NCBI RefSeq assembly: GCF_017876625.1
Contig: NZ_JAGIOH010000001.1
Span: 186,001 to 250,000 of the forward strand
Length of the DNA stretch: 64,000 nt
Direction of reading: 5' to 3'
Origin: Streptomyces syringium
GTDB lineage: Bacteria; Actinomycetota; Actinomycetes; Streptomycetales; Streptomycetaceae
Under the pieces are notes generated by a model, which made no database searches, was not told the DNA's origin, and worked only from the letters and a program-made list of their open reading frames with translations. Shown here one piece after another: positions 55,154 through 63,540 of the stretch. The position numbers and the translations under genes were made by a program. Within the stretch, counting starts at the first letter, position 1. The number at the start of each line of letters is the position of its first letter.

Positions 55154-55180
55154 CCGGGGGCGTCCCGCTGACGCCCCCGG
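55154..55180 (+). terminator. Stem-loop terminator after the passenger gene
   Basis: A perfect 10-bp stem (CCGGGGGCGT and its complement) with loop CCCGCTG, 8 bases after the 66-residue gene's stop. Confidence 0.7.
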
Positions 55181-55275
55181 ACAGTGACACGGCCCCTGCT
55201 GGACAGGGCCAATCGAAGTCTGGGAGTCACTTTTCGTCCGTCGACAGTGGGTCACGATTCAAACAACGACGACAG

Positions 55276-55390
55276 CTGGCGCCTTCGCCAGCAGGGCCCG
55301 CACCTGGCCACCGGAATCGAGGATGGCTCCCTGTCCGCCTACCTGGACGGCAGACGCCAGTGTCTGCCGATCGCTTCAGACCGGACCTGA
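55276..55390 (+). pseudogene. Second GPP methyltransferase: 3' end, after IS21
   Basis: WRLRQQGPHLATGIEDGSLS, then AYLDGRRQCLPIASDRT and TGA at 55388-55390, matching the last ~38 residues of the GPP methyltransferase at 47873 (LRRQSPHLATGIEGDFLS...LIAADRI). It is in frame with 52512-52740 once the IS21 element is removed. Terpene synthase 2 starts 52 bases later, repeating the usual methyltransferase-then-synthase order. Confidence 0.85.
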
Positions 55391-55442
55391 TCCGGGAAGA
55401 ATCCGTGCACCGACGTATGTCCTCGCCCAAGGAGAGATGACC

Positions 55443-56474
55443 ATGCCTATCACCCACGCGGTGCCCGGTATCGACCGATCGTTTCCCACCCTGTGCTGTC
55501 CACCGCCCGCCCGGGTCGACGAGGTTCTGGGGCGAGCGGTCAACAACCGGCTCATGGACTGGGCCGAACGTACCGGCCTCCCACCCGGCGCGGTGGCCAC
55601 CCTGCGCGCAGCCGACTTCGGCCGGTACGCGATGCTACTCCATCCCGACACCGACAACCCCGAGAGCTTGCTGCTCGCGGCGCGCTGGCTGGTCGCCGTC
55701 TTCACCATCGACGACTACTGCACCGACGACCCCTGCCTGGGAGCCGACCCCGCCGCGCTCGCGGCCAGGTACGCCCTCGTCCTGCCCGCACTGGACCACC
55801 CGCCCCTGCCCGCCGAGCAGGCACCGGATCTGGCCCATGCCCTGGCCGCCGACCCCATGCTGGTGACCGTCACCTCTAGCCTCGCGCACCTGGCCCTCCA
55901 CGCCACCCCCTCCCAGATCGCCCGGATCCGCCATGAATACCTCGAGCTGCTGATCGCCTGCGCGACCCAGGCGGCGTGGCACCACACCGGCCATACACCA
56001 GCCCTGTGGATGTACCTGACATCACGCTCCCTCAACAATTTCCACCCCGCCACCACACTCATCGACGTAGTGGGCGGCTACGAGGTCCCCGCCGACCTCT
56101 ACTTCGAGCCCCGCGTCCGGCGCGCGACCCTGCTGGCTGCCACCTCCGCCAACATGGTCAACGACCTCTACTCAGTGGCCAAGGACCAAGCTGCCGACGC
56201 GGGCGAACTCAATTGCCCCACGGTGATCGCCGCCAGCCAGCACTGCTCCCTTGCGGAGGCGATCGACAGAACGGTCGACGTGCACAACACGCTGATGAGA
56301 GACTTCGAGACCCAGTGCCTCGAACTCGCCGACATCCAATCACCCGCCTTGCACCGCTATCTCACAGGACTGCAGACCTGGGTGGCCGGAAACCGCGAAT
56401 GGCACAGTCAGAGCCCCCGCTACCACAAGACCAGCACCCCCAGAACCCCTGGGGGTGTCAGTGACTCCGTGTAA
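55443..56474 (+). CDS. Terpene synthase, 2-methylisoborneol-synthase type (copy 2)
   Basis: The ATG at 55443 is chosen because AAGGAGAG lies eight bases upstream; ATG 55437 is an alternative too close to it. The product is 343 residues. Metal-binding motifs are TIDDYCTDD with Asp90-Asp91 and NDLYSVAKD from Asn240. The parts MLLHPDTDNPESLLLAARWL, HTGHTPALWMYLTSRSLNNF, TLIDVVGGYEVPADLYFEP and CPTVIAASQHCSLAEAID align with copy 1 at 50130. The sequence is higher in GC than copy 1, so the two are old paralogs or came from different donors. It would cyclise (2-methyl)GPP or a similar substrate. Its dedicated methyltransferase is broken, so it would depend on the one at 47873. Confidence 0.9.
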   Translation: MPITHAVPGIDRSFPTLCCPPPARVDEVLGRAVNNRLMDWAERTGLPPGAVATLRAADFGRYAMLLHPDTDNPESLLLAARWLVAVFTIDDYCTDDPCLGADPAALAARYALVLPALDHPPLPAEQAPDLAHALAADPMLVTVTSSLAHLALHATPSQIARIRHEYLELLIACATQAAWHHTGHTPALWMYLTSRSLNNFHPATTLIDVVGGYEVPADLYFEPRVRRATLLAATSANMVNDLYSVAKDQAADAGELNCPTVIAASQHCSLAEAIDRTVDVHNTLMRDFETQCLELADIQSPALHRYLTGLQTWVAGNREWHSQSPRYHKTSTPRTPGGVSDSV

Positions 56475-56498
56475 CTGATCATTTCAGCGAGACGGAAA

Positions 56499-56539
56499 GT
56501 GTGGTGCCCGCACCGGGCGTCCCCGCAGGGGCACCACAC
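56499..56539 (+). terminator. Stem-loop terminator after terpene synthase 2
   Basis: An 11-bp perfect stem (GTGTGGTGCCC at 56499-56509 and its complement at 56529-56539) around a 19-base GC-rich loop, 25 bases after the stop codon. Confidence 0.65.
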
Positions 56540-57023
56540 GCCCCACCAGGCCATCCTCGCGCGCAAGGACAGCCGAGCCCTACGAGACCGCCGGCCCGGG
56601 GTCCAGGGGCACGACTAGGTACACGGCTCATACGGCCGGCCCACGGCCTCGGCTCCACCCCAGTCTCCGCCCCACAGCAAGCCCCACCCCGAAAATGAAC
56701 CGAACAGGCCTGAACCGACCACCCCAGCCCAACACCCCAACTCGAGTCCACAGCCACACGCCAACGAAGAACTGCCGAACGAAAAATCCGACCGCCCCTG
56801 CGGAAGAGACACGGGTCGGCTGCCGTGCACGCCACCGCCCACCTCTGCCTCCGGCTTCGCTGAACAGAGGTGTCGGCGGACAGAACAGGCTTGCCCCCAC
56901 GGGCTGATCAGGCAGAACCCCCTTGATCACGAAAAGGGGGGATTCACACATGCACGTCTCCAGGGCCAGAACAGAGTGCGGCAGATCATGAATCAAGTGA
57001 TCAACGAGGCCGCCGGTCCACTA
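56540..57023. other. Intergenic, no gene recognised
   Basis: About 480 bases between the terminator and IS5 copy 2. It is rich in short GC palindromes (CGGCCCGGGG, GCCGGC). No frame on either strand gives a recognisable protein. Confidence 0.35.
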
Positions 57024-57096
57024 GGGGCTGTGTGGGGTTGTGATCACTTTCGGATTCCGTTCTGGTCTGGGGGCGGAATCCGGTAGGACGTTGGGT

Positions 57097-57594
57097 GTGA
57101 CGCGTAGGCAACTCACGGATGATCAGTGGGCGTTCATCGAGCCGTACCTGCCGATAGGTGAGTACGGTCCGTACCCCCAGCGGCTGCGGGATCAGTTCGA
57201 GGGGGTGATCTGGCGGTTCCGGTCCAGCGCCCAGTGGCGGGAGATGCCTGGTGAGTTTGGCCCGTGGCCGACGGTCTACGGCCGTTTCCGGGTGTGGAGG
57301 GACGCGGGCGTCTTCAGCACGTTGCTGGAGGGCCTGATTGCCGAGACCGCCCGCCGGGGTGAGACGGACTTGTCCCTGGTCAGCGTGGACTCCACGACCG
57401 TCCGCGCCCACCACGACGCAGCCGGGATGCGCATCGACGAGGAGGTCATGGAGGCTCTGGAGAAAGCCGCTGCCGGGCAGGAGCGTGGCCGGCAGAAGGG
57501 GGCGGCCCGCAGGGACACAACGGGCAGGACGACGAGGACAGCCCCGGGCGAGACGAACGGCGACGCATCCGGCGACGCCGCAGACTTCGTCTGA
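57097..57594 (+). CDS. IS5-family transposase, N-terminal frame (copy 2)
   Basis: Same product as at 31706-32203: RRQLTDDQWAFIEPYLP opening and SLVSVDSTTVRAHHDAAG catalytic region, ending at TGA 57592-57594. The remainder lies in the -1 frame. The unchanged frame arrangement in both copies means transposition happened with the shift already present. Confidence 0.85.
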   Translation: MTRRQLTDDQWAFIEPYLPIGEYGPYPQRLRDQFEGVIWRFRSSAQWREMPGEFGPWPTVYGRFRVWRDAGVFSTLLEGLIAETARRGETDLSLVSVDSTTVRAHHDAAGMRIDEEVMEALEKAAAGQERGRQKGAARRDTTGRTTRTAPGETNGDASGDAADFV

Positions 57595-58100
57595 ACCAAG
57601 CCCTGCTGGGCAGGTCCAGGGGCGGGCTGACCAGCACAGTCCATCTCGCCGGGGACCGCAGGTGCCGGCCCCTGTCGCTCGTCCTGACCGTCGGACAGGC
57701 CGCCGACAGCCCGCAGTTCGTCCCCGTGGTTAAGAAGGTGCGTGTCCGCCTGCCCGTCGGGCGTCCCCGCACCCGGCCCGGCGCCGTCGCTGCGGACAAG
57801 GCCTATTCCTCCCGGGCCAACCGCGCCTACCTGCGGAAACGCCAGATCAAGGCTGTCATCCCGGAGAAGAGGGACCAGGCCGCCAACCGCTGGAAGAAGG
57901 GCAGCCGGGGCGGCCGGACCGTCAGCCACGACGCCGGCCTCTACAAGGAGCGGAACACCGTCAAGCGCCTGATCAACAAGCTGAAGGCCTGGCGGGGCAT
58001 CGCGACCCGCTACGACAAGACACCCGAAAGCTACCTCGCAGGCCTCCACCTCCGCGCCTCGATGATCTGGATCAACGACCTCCCAAAGACACCCGGCTGA
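57591..58100 (+). CDS. IS5-family transposase, C-terminal frame (copy 2)
   Basis: Same as 32200-32709: LLGRSRGGLTSTVHLAG, VAADKAYSSRANRAYLRKR and RNTVKRLINKLKAWRGIATR. It depends on a -1 frameshift for translation. Confidence 0.8.
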   Translation: MNQALLGRSRGGLTSTVHLAGDRRCRPLSLVLTVGQAADSPQFVPVVKKVRVRLPVGRPRTRPGAVAADKAYSSRANRAYLRKRQIKAVIPEKRDQAANRWKKGSRGGRTVSHDAGLYKERNTVKRLINKLKAWRGIATRYDKTPESYLAGLHLRASMIWINDLPKTPG

Positions 58101-58137
58101 TCACAACCTCACACAGTCCCTAAGGGCTCGCAGAGAA

Positions 58138-58446
58138 TCAACATGTTGATTTGATCTCGGCGAGGCTGCTGTTCGCGAGGAACGCGGTGACGTCAGCAGG
58201 CGTGCGGAACCTGGCTGTCGAGGGTGGCATGGTGTAGCCGTGCTCGGCCAGGAGAGGCTGGATTTGGCGAACGGACCTGGTGAGGGTGCTGCCGTTGACT
58301 CCGAAAAGCTGGGCGAGCAGGTCTCGGGTGCCGAGTTTGCGCAGGTAGAGGACGGTGGCCAGGACTCTGTCGGCGGTGGTCAGCTTGTCCTTGGCCCCTG
58401 CGCCACGAGCACGGATACGCTCCCCGCCCCGCTGCTGGAGTCGTCC
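58138..58446 (-). CDS. Second reading frame of the ISAzo13 element
   Basis: Directly after, and in the same frame as, the transposase stop (TAA 58447-58449). It reads GAGAKDKLTTADRVLATVLY, LRKLGTRDLLAQLFGVNGST, RSVRQIQPLLAEHGYTMPPS and ends inside the left terminal repeat at 58138. The middle looks like a helix-turn-helix (DLLAQLFGVNGSTLTRSVRQ). It has no obvious start codon of its own and may be reached by stop-codon readthrough or be a remnant of a longer protein. Confidence 0.5.
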   Translation of the reverse strand, partial: GRLQQRGGERIRARGAGAKDKLTTADRVLATVLYLRKLGTRDLLAQLFGVNGSTLTRSVRQIQPLLAEHGYTMPPSTARFRTPADVTAFLANSSLAEIKSTC

Positions 58447-59775
58447 TTACTCACGTAACTCATCCAGTTTCTGGCCCAGTTGGCCGACGAGTTCGTCCAG
58501 CGCCGGTTCGGGCATGCCGGTCAGCTCCGGGTTGCGCAGACACCCAGGGCAGGGCTGCGGGGAGGGGCCGCCGGCTGACCGTAGGTTTTTGGCTGCGCTG
58601 GTGGTGTCGCGAGGTTGAGGGTGGAGAGTGTAGTTCCAGTCGCCGTGGAAGCGGTGCCGGTGCATGGGCAGGGCGTCGATGTCGTTGTCGGTGACCTTGA
58701 TGCCGGTGTCGTAGGTGCCTGGGTCGAGTTCGGCGTGGACTTTCAGCCCGGTGCGGGTGGTGGTCGCTGCGATGCTGTTCACGATGACGTCGTGGCTGGT
58801 CAGCGGGCGACCGCGCCAGTTCATGGAGATGTGGGAGAACAGCCGGTGCTCGATCTTGTTCCACTTCGAGGTGCCCGGCGGCATGTGGCAGACCGTGATG
58901 TCCAAGCCCGTCTCGACGGCCAGGGCCGCGAGTTCAGTCTTCCAGGCACGCGTGCGGTAGCCGTTGGACCCGCCTGCGTCCGCAGTGATCAGCAGACTGG
59001 TGGCGGCCGGATAGTCGTGCCGACCTCGGGCCTGCCACCAACGGCGAATGGAGGCGACGGCGAACGCGGCGGTGTCGTGATCAGTGCCGACGCCAACCCA
59101 GCCGGTATTCGCGGCGATGTCATAGATCCCGTACGGGATCGCCTTGCCCGGTCCCTGCCGGTCGAGGAAATCGTGCGTCTTGACCCGTACCGGCTCACGG
59201 GCCGGCCGCCACTGGTGTCCTGCGTTCTTGTAGTCGCCGACGAGTTCCTTCTTCTTCGTGTCCACACTGATCACCGGCTGCCCGCCGACCATGTGCTCTC
59301 TCGCCCGCTCGTTGATGTAGCGGAACTGGGCGTCACGGTCCGGATGCTGCTTCCCCTCGATGGTCTTGGCGCCGGCCTGCAGGCTGAAGCCCTCCTCACG
59401 CAGCAGGTCTCCGACCGTGTCCGCGCTCACCCTGTGCCCCTGATGGGTGAGCGCGGCCGCGAGGTTCCTGGTCGACTTCACCGTCCAGCGCAATGGCGAT
59501 ACCGGATCGCCCCGCTCGTCAGGTTCCACCAGTGCCAGCAGCGCGGGCCGCAGACCCGGATCAAGGTCCACGGCCCTTTTCCGACCACCATGGGGCCTAC
59601 GTACCCGTCCCAAAGGCGCCTCGCCGGCCTCCAACTCGTCCACTCCCTTCCGGACCGTCGCCTCGCTGACCTTGGCCGCCCGCGCGACCGCCCGGATACC
59701 GCCGTGACCCAGGATCCGAGCCTCGGCCCCCATCATTAGCCGCCGCTGCCGCTCGTCCAGATGCGGAGACAACAC
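58447..59775 (-). CDS. ISAzo13-family transposase
   Basis: GTG 59775 gives 442 residues. Features are HLDERQRRLMMGAEARILGHGG, helix-turn-helix GIRAVARAAKVSEATVRKGV, then the DDE region: HMVGGQPVISVDTKKKELVG (first Asp), LLITADAGGSNGYRTRAWK (second Asp) and PPGTSKWNKIEHRLFSHIS (Glu). A cysteine-rich tail (CPGCLRNPEL) follows. Upstream of the GTG the same frame reads LAIKFG but hits TAA, so a few N-terminal residues usual in the family may be missing. Otherwise it is intact. Confidence 0.9.
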   Translation of the reverse strand: MLSPHLDERQRRLMMGAEARILGHGGIRAVARAAKVSEATVRKGVDELEAGEAPLGRVRRPHGGRKRAVDLDPGLRPALLALVEPDERGDPVSPLRWTVKSTRNLAAALTHQGHRVSADTVGDLLREEGFSLQAGAKTIEGKQHPDRDAQFRYINERAREHMVGGQPVISVDTKKKELVGDYKNAGHQWRPAREPVRVKTHDFLDRQGPGKAIPYGIYDIAANTGWVGVGTDHDTAAFAVASIRRWWQARGRHDYPAATSLLITADAGGSNGYRTRAWKTELAALAVETGLDITVCHMPPGTSKWNKIEHRLFSHISMNWRGRPLTSHDVIVNSIAATTTRTGLKVHAELDPGTYDTGIKVTDNDIDALPMHRHRFHGDWNYTLHPQPRDTTSAAKNLRSAGGPSPQPCPGCLRNPELTGMPEPALDELVGQLGQKLDELRE

Positions 59776-59878
59776 CCCGAACTTGATGGCGAGTTAATCT
59801 CGAGTCTCGTCAGGTATGCGCATACCACGTGAACGAGCTCGCCTGTGGGAAGCAACATGTTGATTCTCTGCGAGCCCT

Positions 59879-60390
59879 AAGACGTCCTTGATCTGTTCCT
59901 TGAGTTCCTCGCGTCCCGCACGGACCGCGGCGAGGGCGCGAACCGGCGTTTCCTGGATGCGTAGTAGGTGGCAGGGGCGATCTCGCAGCCGTGCTGAGTG
60001 AGCACGCGGCAGATCGGCTCGACACCGCCGAAGCGGTGCCGGTACTCGTCGATGAACGCTACGAGCGTGTCAGTGGCCGGTCGAGCTCGGCCGCGAAGAA
60101 GCTCGCTACGGCCTTCAAGATCTCGTTCGCCCGCTTCAGCTCGGTAATCTCCTTCTTCATCGCCTTGACCTGCGCGGGCTCCTCCGTCGTCGTCCCCAGT
60201 CGGGCACCGCTGTCGATCTGGTCCCGGCGGATCCATTTGCGCAGCGTCTCGGTTGTCCCGATCCCCAGCTTGGCGGCGACCGCCTTGATCGCGGACCACT
60301 CGTGTCGTACTGAGGCCGCGCTGCGGCGACCATGCAGACTGCTCGTTTGCACAGCTCAAGGGGGTAAGCGGAAGGGCGTGCCATGACTCA
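59879..60390 (-). pseudogene. IS3-family OrfA and 5' end of OrfB, frameshifted and truncated
   Basis: OrfA starts MARPSAYPLELCKRAVCMV (60384), shifts frame near 60310, and continues EWSAIKAVAAKLGIGTTETL, RKWIRRDQIDSGAR and EITELKRANEILKAVASFFA (leucine-zipper end). OrfB begins DTLVAFIDEYRHRFGGVEPI and CEIAPATYYASRKR, then reaches KEQIKDV in another frame, where the ISAzo13 element cuts it off at 59878. The rve domain is absent. Confidence 0.8.
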
Positions 60391-60640
60391 GTCCTCTCAA
60401 ATGATCGAGTCCCTACCTAACCCGGAACGGTTCAGGAAGCACGGGATGAACGTGCAGGTCATCGCCTGTTCGGATGGCACCCCTCTCTGGTTCTCCCGCG
60501 CGATGCCGGGCCGGACCCACGACCTCACCGCACCCTTGCCCACGGGATCGTGCAGAGCTGTCTCACCCGGGGCACCCTGGTCCTGGCCGACCGCGCGTAC
60601 CAGGGCGCCGGCGCCACGGGCCTCGTTGGTTGTCTATCCT
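60391..60640 (+). pseudogene. IS5-type transposase fragment
   Basis: KHGMNVQVIACSDGTPLWFS, RAMPGRTHDLTA, then in another frame TRGTLVLADRAYQGAGAT. It matches the middle of the copy A/B transposase but is diverged. Both ends are missing. Confidence 0.7.
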
Positions 60641-61355
60641 GCCGCGCTGGCCGCATGGGTTGGTGGAGTGGGTGATGATGCTGGTCGTCACCCGTGAGGC
60701 TACCCGCAGGTGCAAAGTCCCGGCACCAGCGCGGGCATTGGTGGCCCTGGTCCACCTACGTGAGCACACCACGCTGGGCCAAGCCGGCCGCCGGGCTCGG
60801 CATCAGCGAGGCCACCGCCCACACCTACGTACGCAGTGTGACCAAACTCCTCGCGGCACGGGCCCCGTCCCTGACCCGCCCGGCGCCGAACCCGCTTCGA
60901 GGACGGCACCATCGCCGAGTGCGACCGGGCGACTGTGAGACGGACTACTCCAGCAAGGCCCGCCGGCACGGCGCGAACATCCAGGCCGTCACCGGACCAG
61001 CCGGGGGAACTCCTCTGGTACTCGCCGACCCTGCACGGCAGGACCGTCGACATTACTGCGGCCCGCACCCGCCACATCGTCATGGCATGTGAAAGCCTGC
61101 GGATTCCGGTCCTCGCCGACAAGGCCTACACGGGAGCCGGCGGCACCGTCCAGGTGCCCTTCAAAACGCCCCCTCGAACGGCCCCTCACCGCCAGACAAG
61201 CGGCCGTCAACCGCGCACACGCCCGGCTCCGCTCCCCCGTCGAGCGGGCCTTCGCCCGCCTCAAGCAAGGGCGGATCTTCCGCAAAGCCCGCACCGGCCC
61301 CAATCGACTCACGTCAATCGTGAGGGCCGTCCACACTCTGGAGCAGCATCGCTGA
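60641..61355 (+). pseudogene. IS5-type transposase, many frameshifts
   Basis: Blocks in order: LVALVHLREHTTLGQ, AAGLGISEATAHTYVRSVTK (helix-turn-helix), YSSKARRHGANIQAVTG, PTLHGRTVDITAARTRHI, IPVLADKAYTGAGGTVQVPF, ARLRSPVERAFARLKQGRIF and the end NRLTSIVRAVHTLEQHR. At least four frameshifts separate them. The same 3' end occurs at 41720, in both places just upstream of a propeller gene. Confidence 0.75.
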
Positions 61356-61370
61356 GGATCCATAATCAGC

Positions 61371-61562
61371 CGGCTTCACTCCGAGCGCCCCCTTCGCGCG
61401 CCCTCCTCACCCACCACAAGACCAGTACCGTAAAAGGGCCCCCGGAAACCGCGAGCCACCTGAGCGCCCATCAATTCAGCAAACCCACGGGGCTGCTGGA
61501 TCACGGGGTGGAAGAGGGTCGCTGCGACACCTTCCCATTCACATCAGCTGAAGGAAACCGTC
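61371..61562 (+). repeat. Shared leader of the propeller genes (inverted copy 2)
   Basis: The inverted counterpart of 40420-40618, diverged but collinear up to the start codon. It presumably carries the promoter and ribosome-binding site (GAAGGAAACC before ATG 61563). Confidence 0.75.
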
Positions 61563-62603
61563 ATGAGTAAGTACGTCCTGTGCGCCAGCTTGCCGCTTCG
61601 TATCTGGACCATCGACACCAGCGCAAACACCGCCACCGGCACAGCCCCCCTGAACCAGGAACAAATGGACCCTGCTCACAGGCCATGGCCGTTCACCTTC
61701 GTGGCGGATGGCCCGCGGGATTTGGTCTACCACATCAATGGCGGCGCCAGTGTCGTCGAGATCGATGTCAGCAACCCCAAGGCCCCGACCGTGACCCAGC
61801 TGAAGACGAACAAAGGGGTGAACCTGATGTGCGCAGCTCTCGCCGGCGGCTTCGGGCAGCCCTCCCACGTCGACCAGCGTCTGTATGCCGGCGGCAGTGA
61901 CGGGTTCATCTACACCTTTCCGCTGGACTCCAGCGGAAAGACCCGCAAGACAACGTCCGACCCCGCACCCTACGAAGTCCTGGAAGCCCACAACAGGCCC
62001 ATCATCGATCTCGCCATCACCTCCGACGGCACCCACGCCTTCGCCCTCATCCAAAGCAACGACGGCAAAGCCGCCGCCGTCACCAAAGACCTCAAACCCA
62101 TGCCCCACAACCCACAAAGTCACTACTACGCCGACCGCCCCCAATGGGACACCATCCCCAACCCCGCCAGTATCAGCCTCACCCCCGACGAACGCTACCT
62201 CATCGTCACTGCCTACGGCTCAAACATGTGCACTATCATCGACACGAAGACAACCGAATCCCACCAACGCTATCTCGCCAGCGGCGTCGCGACCGCACCC
62301 AGGCCAGTACGTGTTGACGACTCTACCGCCTATTTTTGCACCCTCGGAGACTTCCATAAAATTGACCTCGCCAGCGGAGAGGCAAAGTCTGAGGTTAATC
62401 CTGGATTGGCTGGCGTAGTCGGAGCCGGGGATAAGCATGTGCTGCTCACCCTGTTCGACCAGCACAAGAAGGGAACGAATGTTTATTCATGTTCCCTCTT
62501 TAGCTATGACGGGAAGGAGCGAGTGGATATGCCAGCGATGGATTTCGGCCCCGCCTACTTGCCGTGGTTGCTTCTTGAAACAAATCTGCTGCTCGAGGTC
62601 TGA
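61563..62603 (+). CDS. Beta-propeller-like protein, copy 2
   Basis: ATG 61563 after GAAGGAAACC; 346 residues, paralog of 39394-40419. Blade-like repeats include LPLRIWTIDTSANTATG, SVVEIDVSNPKAPTVTQL, RLYAGGSDGFIYTFPLDSSG, RPIIDLAITSDGTHAFAL, PASISLTPDERYLIVTAYG, MCTIIDTKTTESHQ and STAYFCTLGDFHKIDLASGE. Residues from about 80 to 190 are almost identical to copy 1; the rest differs, as expected if gene conversion or recent selection kept the middle. No signal peptide or catalytic motif is seen. The last 250 bases have notably lower GC than the rest. Confidence 0.7.
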   Translation: MSKYVLCASLPLRIWTIDTSANTATGTAPLNQEQMDPAHRPWPFTFVADGPRDLVYHINGGASVVEIDVSNPKAPTVTQLKTNKGVNLMCAALAGGFGQPSHVDQRLYAGGSDGFIYTFPLDSSGKTRKTTSDPAPYEVLEAHNRPIIDLAITSDGTHAFALIQSNDGKAAAVTKDLKPMPHNPQSHYYADRPQWDTIPNPASISLTPDERYLIVTAYGSNMCTIIDTKTTESHQRYLASGVATAPRPVRVDDSTAYFCTLGDFHKIDLASGEAKSEVNPGLAGVVGAGDKHVLLTLFDQHKKGTNVYSCSLFSYDGKERVDMPAMDFGPAYLPWLLLETNLLLEV

Positions 62604-62636
62604 TTGCCGGGCTGCTAGGAAGTGTTTGAGATGTGG

Positions 62637-63245
62637 TCACAGCGACTGCCGTCTCAACGTGAGTTGGACGGCCGTTTCGTAGTGGACGGCGAGTTTGTCG
62701 TGTCTGGTGGCCACGCCCCGGGCCTGCTTGAGCAGCCCGATCCGGCACTCAACCTTGTGCCTGTGCTTGTAGGCTTCGCGGTCGAAGCCGGGCGGCCGCC
62801 CGCCGAGCCCCGGCGGAGCTGGTGGCCGGCCTGGTCGCGCTTCTCCGGGATCCGCCCGCGGCGCAGGTGGGCACGGATCGCGCGCGAGGGACACGCGCGG
62901 GCGGCGATCACGCGGGAGGGCCGGGTGCGTGGGCGTCCGCTGCCCGTCCTGCGACGCGGATCTGAGGCGGGTGAACTGCGGGGCGTCCCCGTGCTCCGCC
63001 GGTGGCTGTGACTGCCCGGACGTGGCCGGAGGCATCCGCCGCCAGGTGGATGGAGCTTGGTGCTCATGCCCCCGCGGGAACGCCCGAGCGTGTGGTCGTC
63101 CGGCTCGGCCGCCAGGTAGTTCGAGTGCGTCCGGCCCGGATCGTGATCCCATTTTTCCTCGCCCGGCAGCGTGCTGGTGAGCCCGGCACATGGTCCAGTC
63201 GACGAAAACCTCCCACTCGATCACGCCCACCTGCAGCTCTTCCAG
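62637..63245 (-). pseudogene. IS5-family transposase, frameshifted
   Basis: From the stop at 62637 backwards: HKVECRIGLLKQARGVATRH, PEKRDQAGHQLRRGSAGG, PSRAIRAHLRR, GDAPQFTRLRSA and WTMCRAHQHAAGRGK. These are the second half and first-Asp region of an IS5 transposase spread over three frames. The N-terminal part is not on this strand. Confidence 0.7.
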
Positions 63246-63540
63246 GACGCCGGCCCAGGTGCCGGCGATCCTGATGAGACGCTGTTCGCCGTGATCGTGT
63301 ATGTGCTGGTGAGTGGGTGTGCGTGGCGGTCGCTGCCGCCGTGCTTCGGGGTGTCGAAGTCGACGGCTCACCGCCGGTTTCTCATCTGGTCCAGGGCTGG
63401 GGTGTGGGGCGAGGGGCGCCCCAGTTCTGGTCGACGGGTTCCTCGCCCCATGCTGGAACTGGAAGGCCGCTGAACAGCTCTTCTCCGGCAAGCAATGCCG
63501 CACCGGCCACAACATCCAGGTGATGGCTACGGCGGGGTGA
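63246..63540 (+). pseudogene. IS5-family transposase N-terminal and middle fragments
   Basis: DETLFAVIVYVLVSGCAWRS with FGVSKSTAHRRFLIWSRAGVW is the DUF4096 opening of an IS5 transposase; it then shifts to VLVDGFLAPCWNWKAAEQLF and SGKQCRTGHNIQVMATAG, part of another member. It is inverted relative to the fragment at 62637. Confidence 0.65.

Larger units (their letters stand above)
52741..55275. mobile_element. IS21-family element 3 (2535 bp), CTGG target duplication
   Basis: CTGG occurs at 52737-52740 and 55276-55279. The ends are related when read inwards: TTGTGGGCGTCGTCTGAAAA from the left and CTGTCGTCGTTGTTTGAATC from the right. Removing the element and one CTGG rejoins the methyltransferase frame as PYW-RLRQQGPHLATGIE. 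It carries istA, istB and an additional 66-residue gene, followed by a terminator. Confidence 0.9.
57024..58120. mobile_element. IS5-family element, copy 2 (1097 bp)
   Basis: The same length, ends and orientation as 31633-32729, and no difference was noticed between the two. TA flanks it at 57022-57023 and 58121-58122 (CTAG and CTAA contexts). Its right side directly abuts the left terminal repeat of the ISAzo13-type element. Confidence 0.9.
58123..59878. mobile_element. ISAzo13-family element (1756 bp) with perfect 26-bp ends
   Basis: Terminal repeats at 58123-58148 and 59853-59878 are exact inverted copies beginning AGGGCTCGCAGAGAATCAAC. The element is inserted in an IS3-type transposase fragment on the right; on the left it meets IS5 copy 2. 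It carries two minus-strand frames. Confidence 0.9.

Noticed and set aside
42684..60390. The two IS3 fragments (42684-42995 plus, 59879-60390 minus) as halves of one gene separated by an inversion
   Set aside because: Their break points are near each other in the protein, but they share no overlap to prove it, and IS3 remnants are common; the data do not decide.
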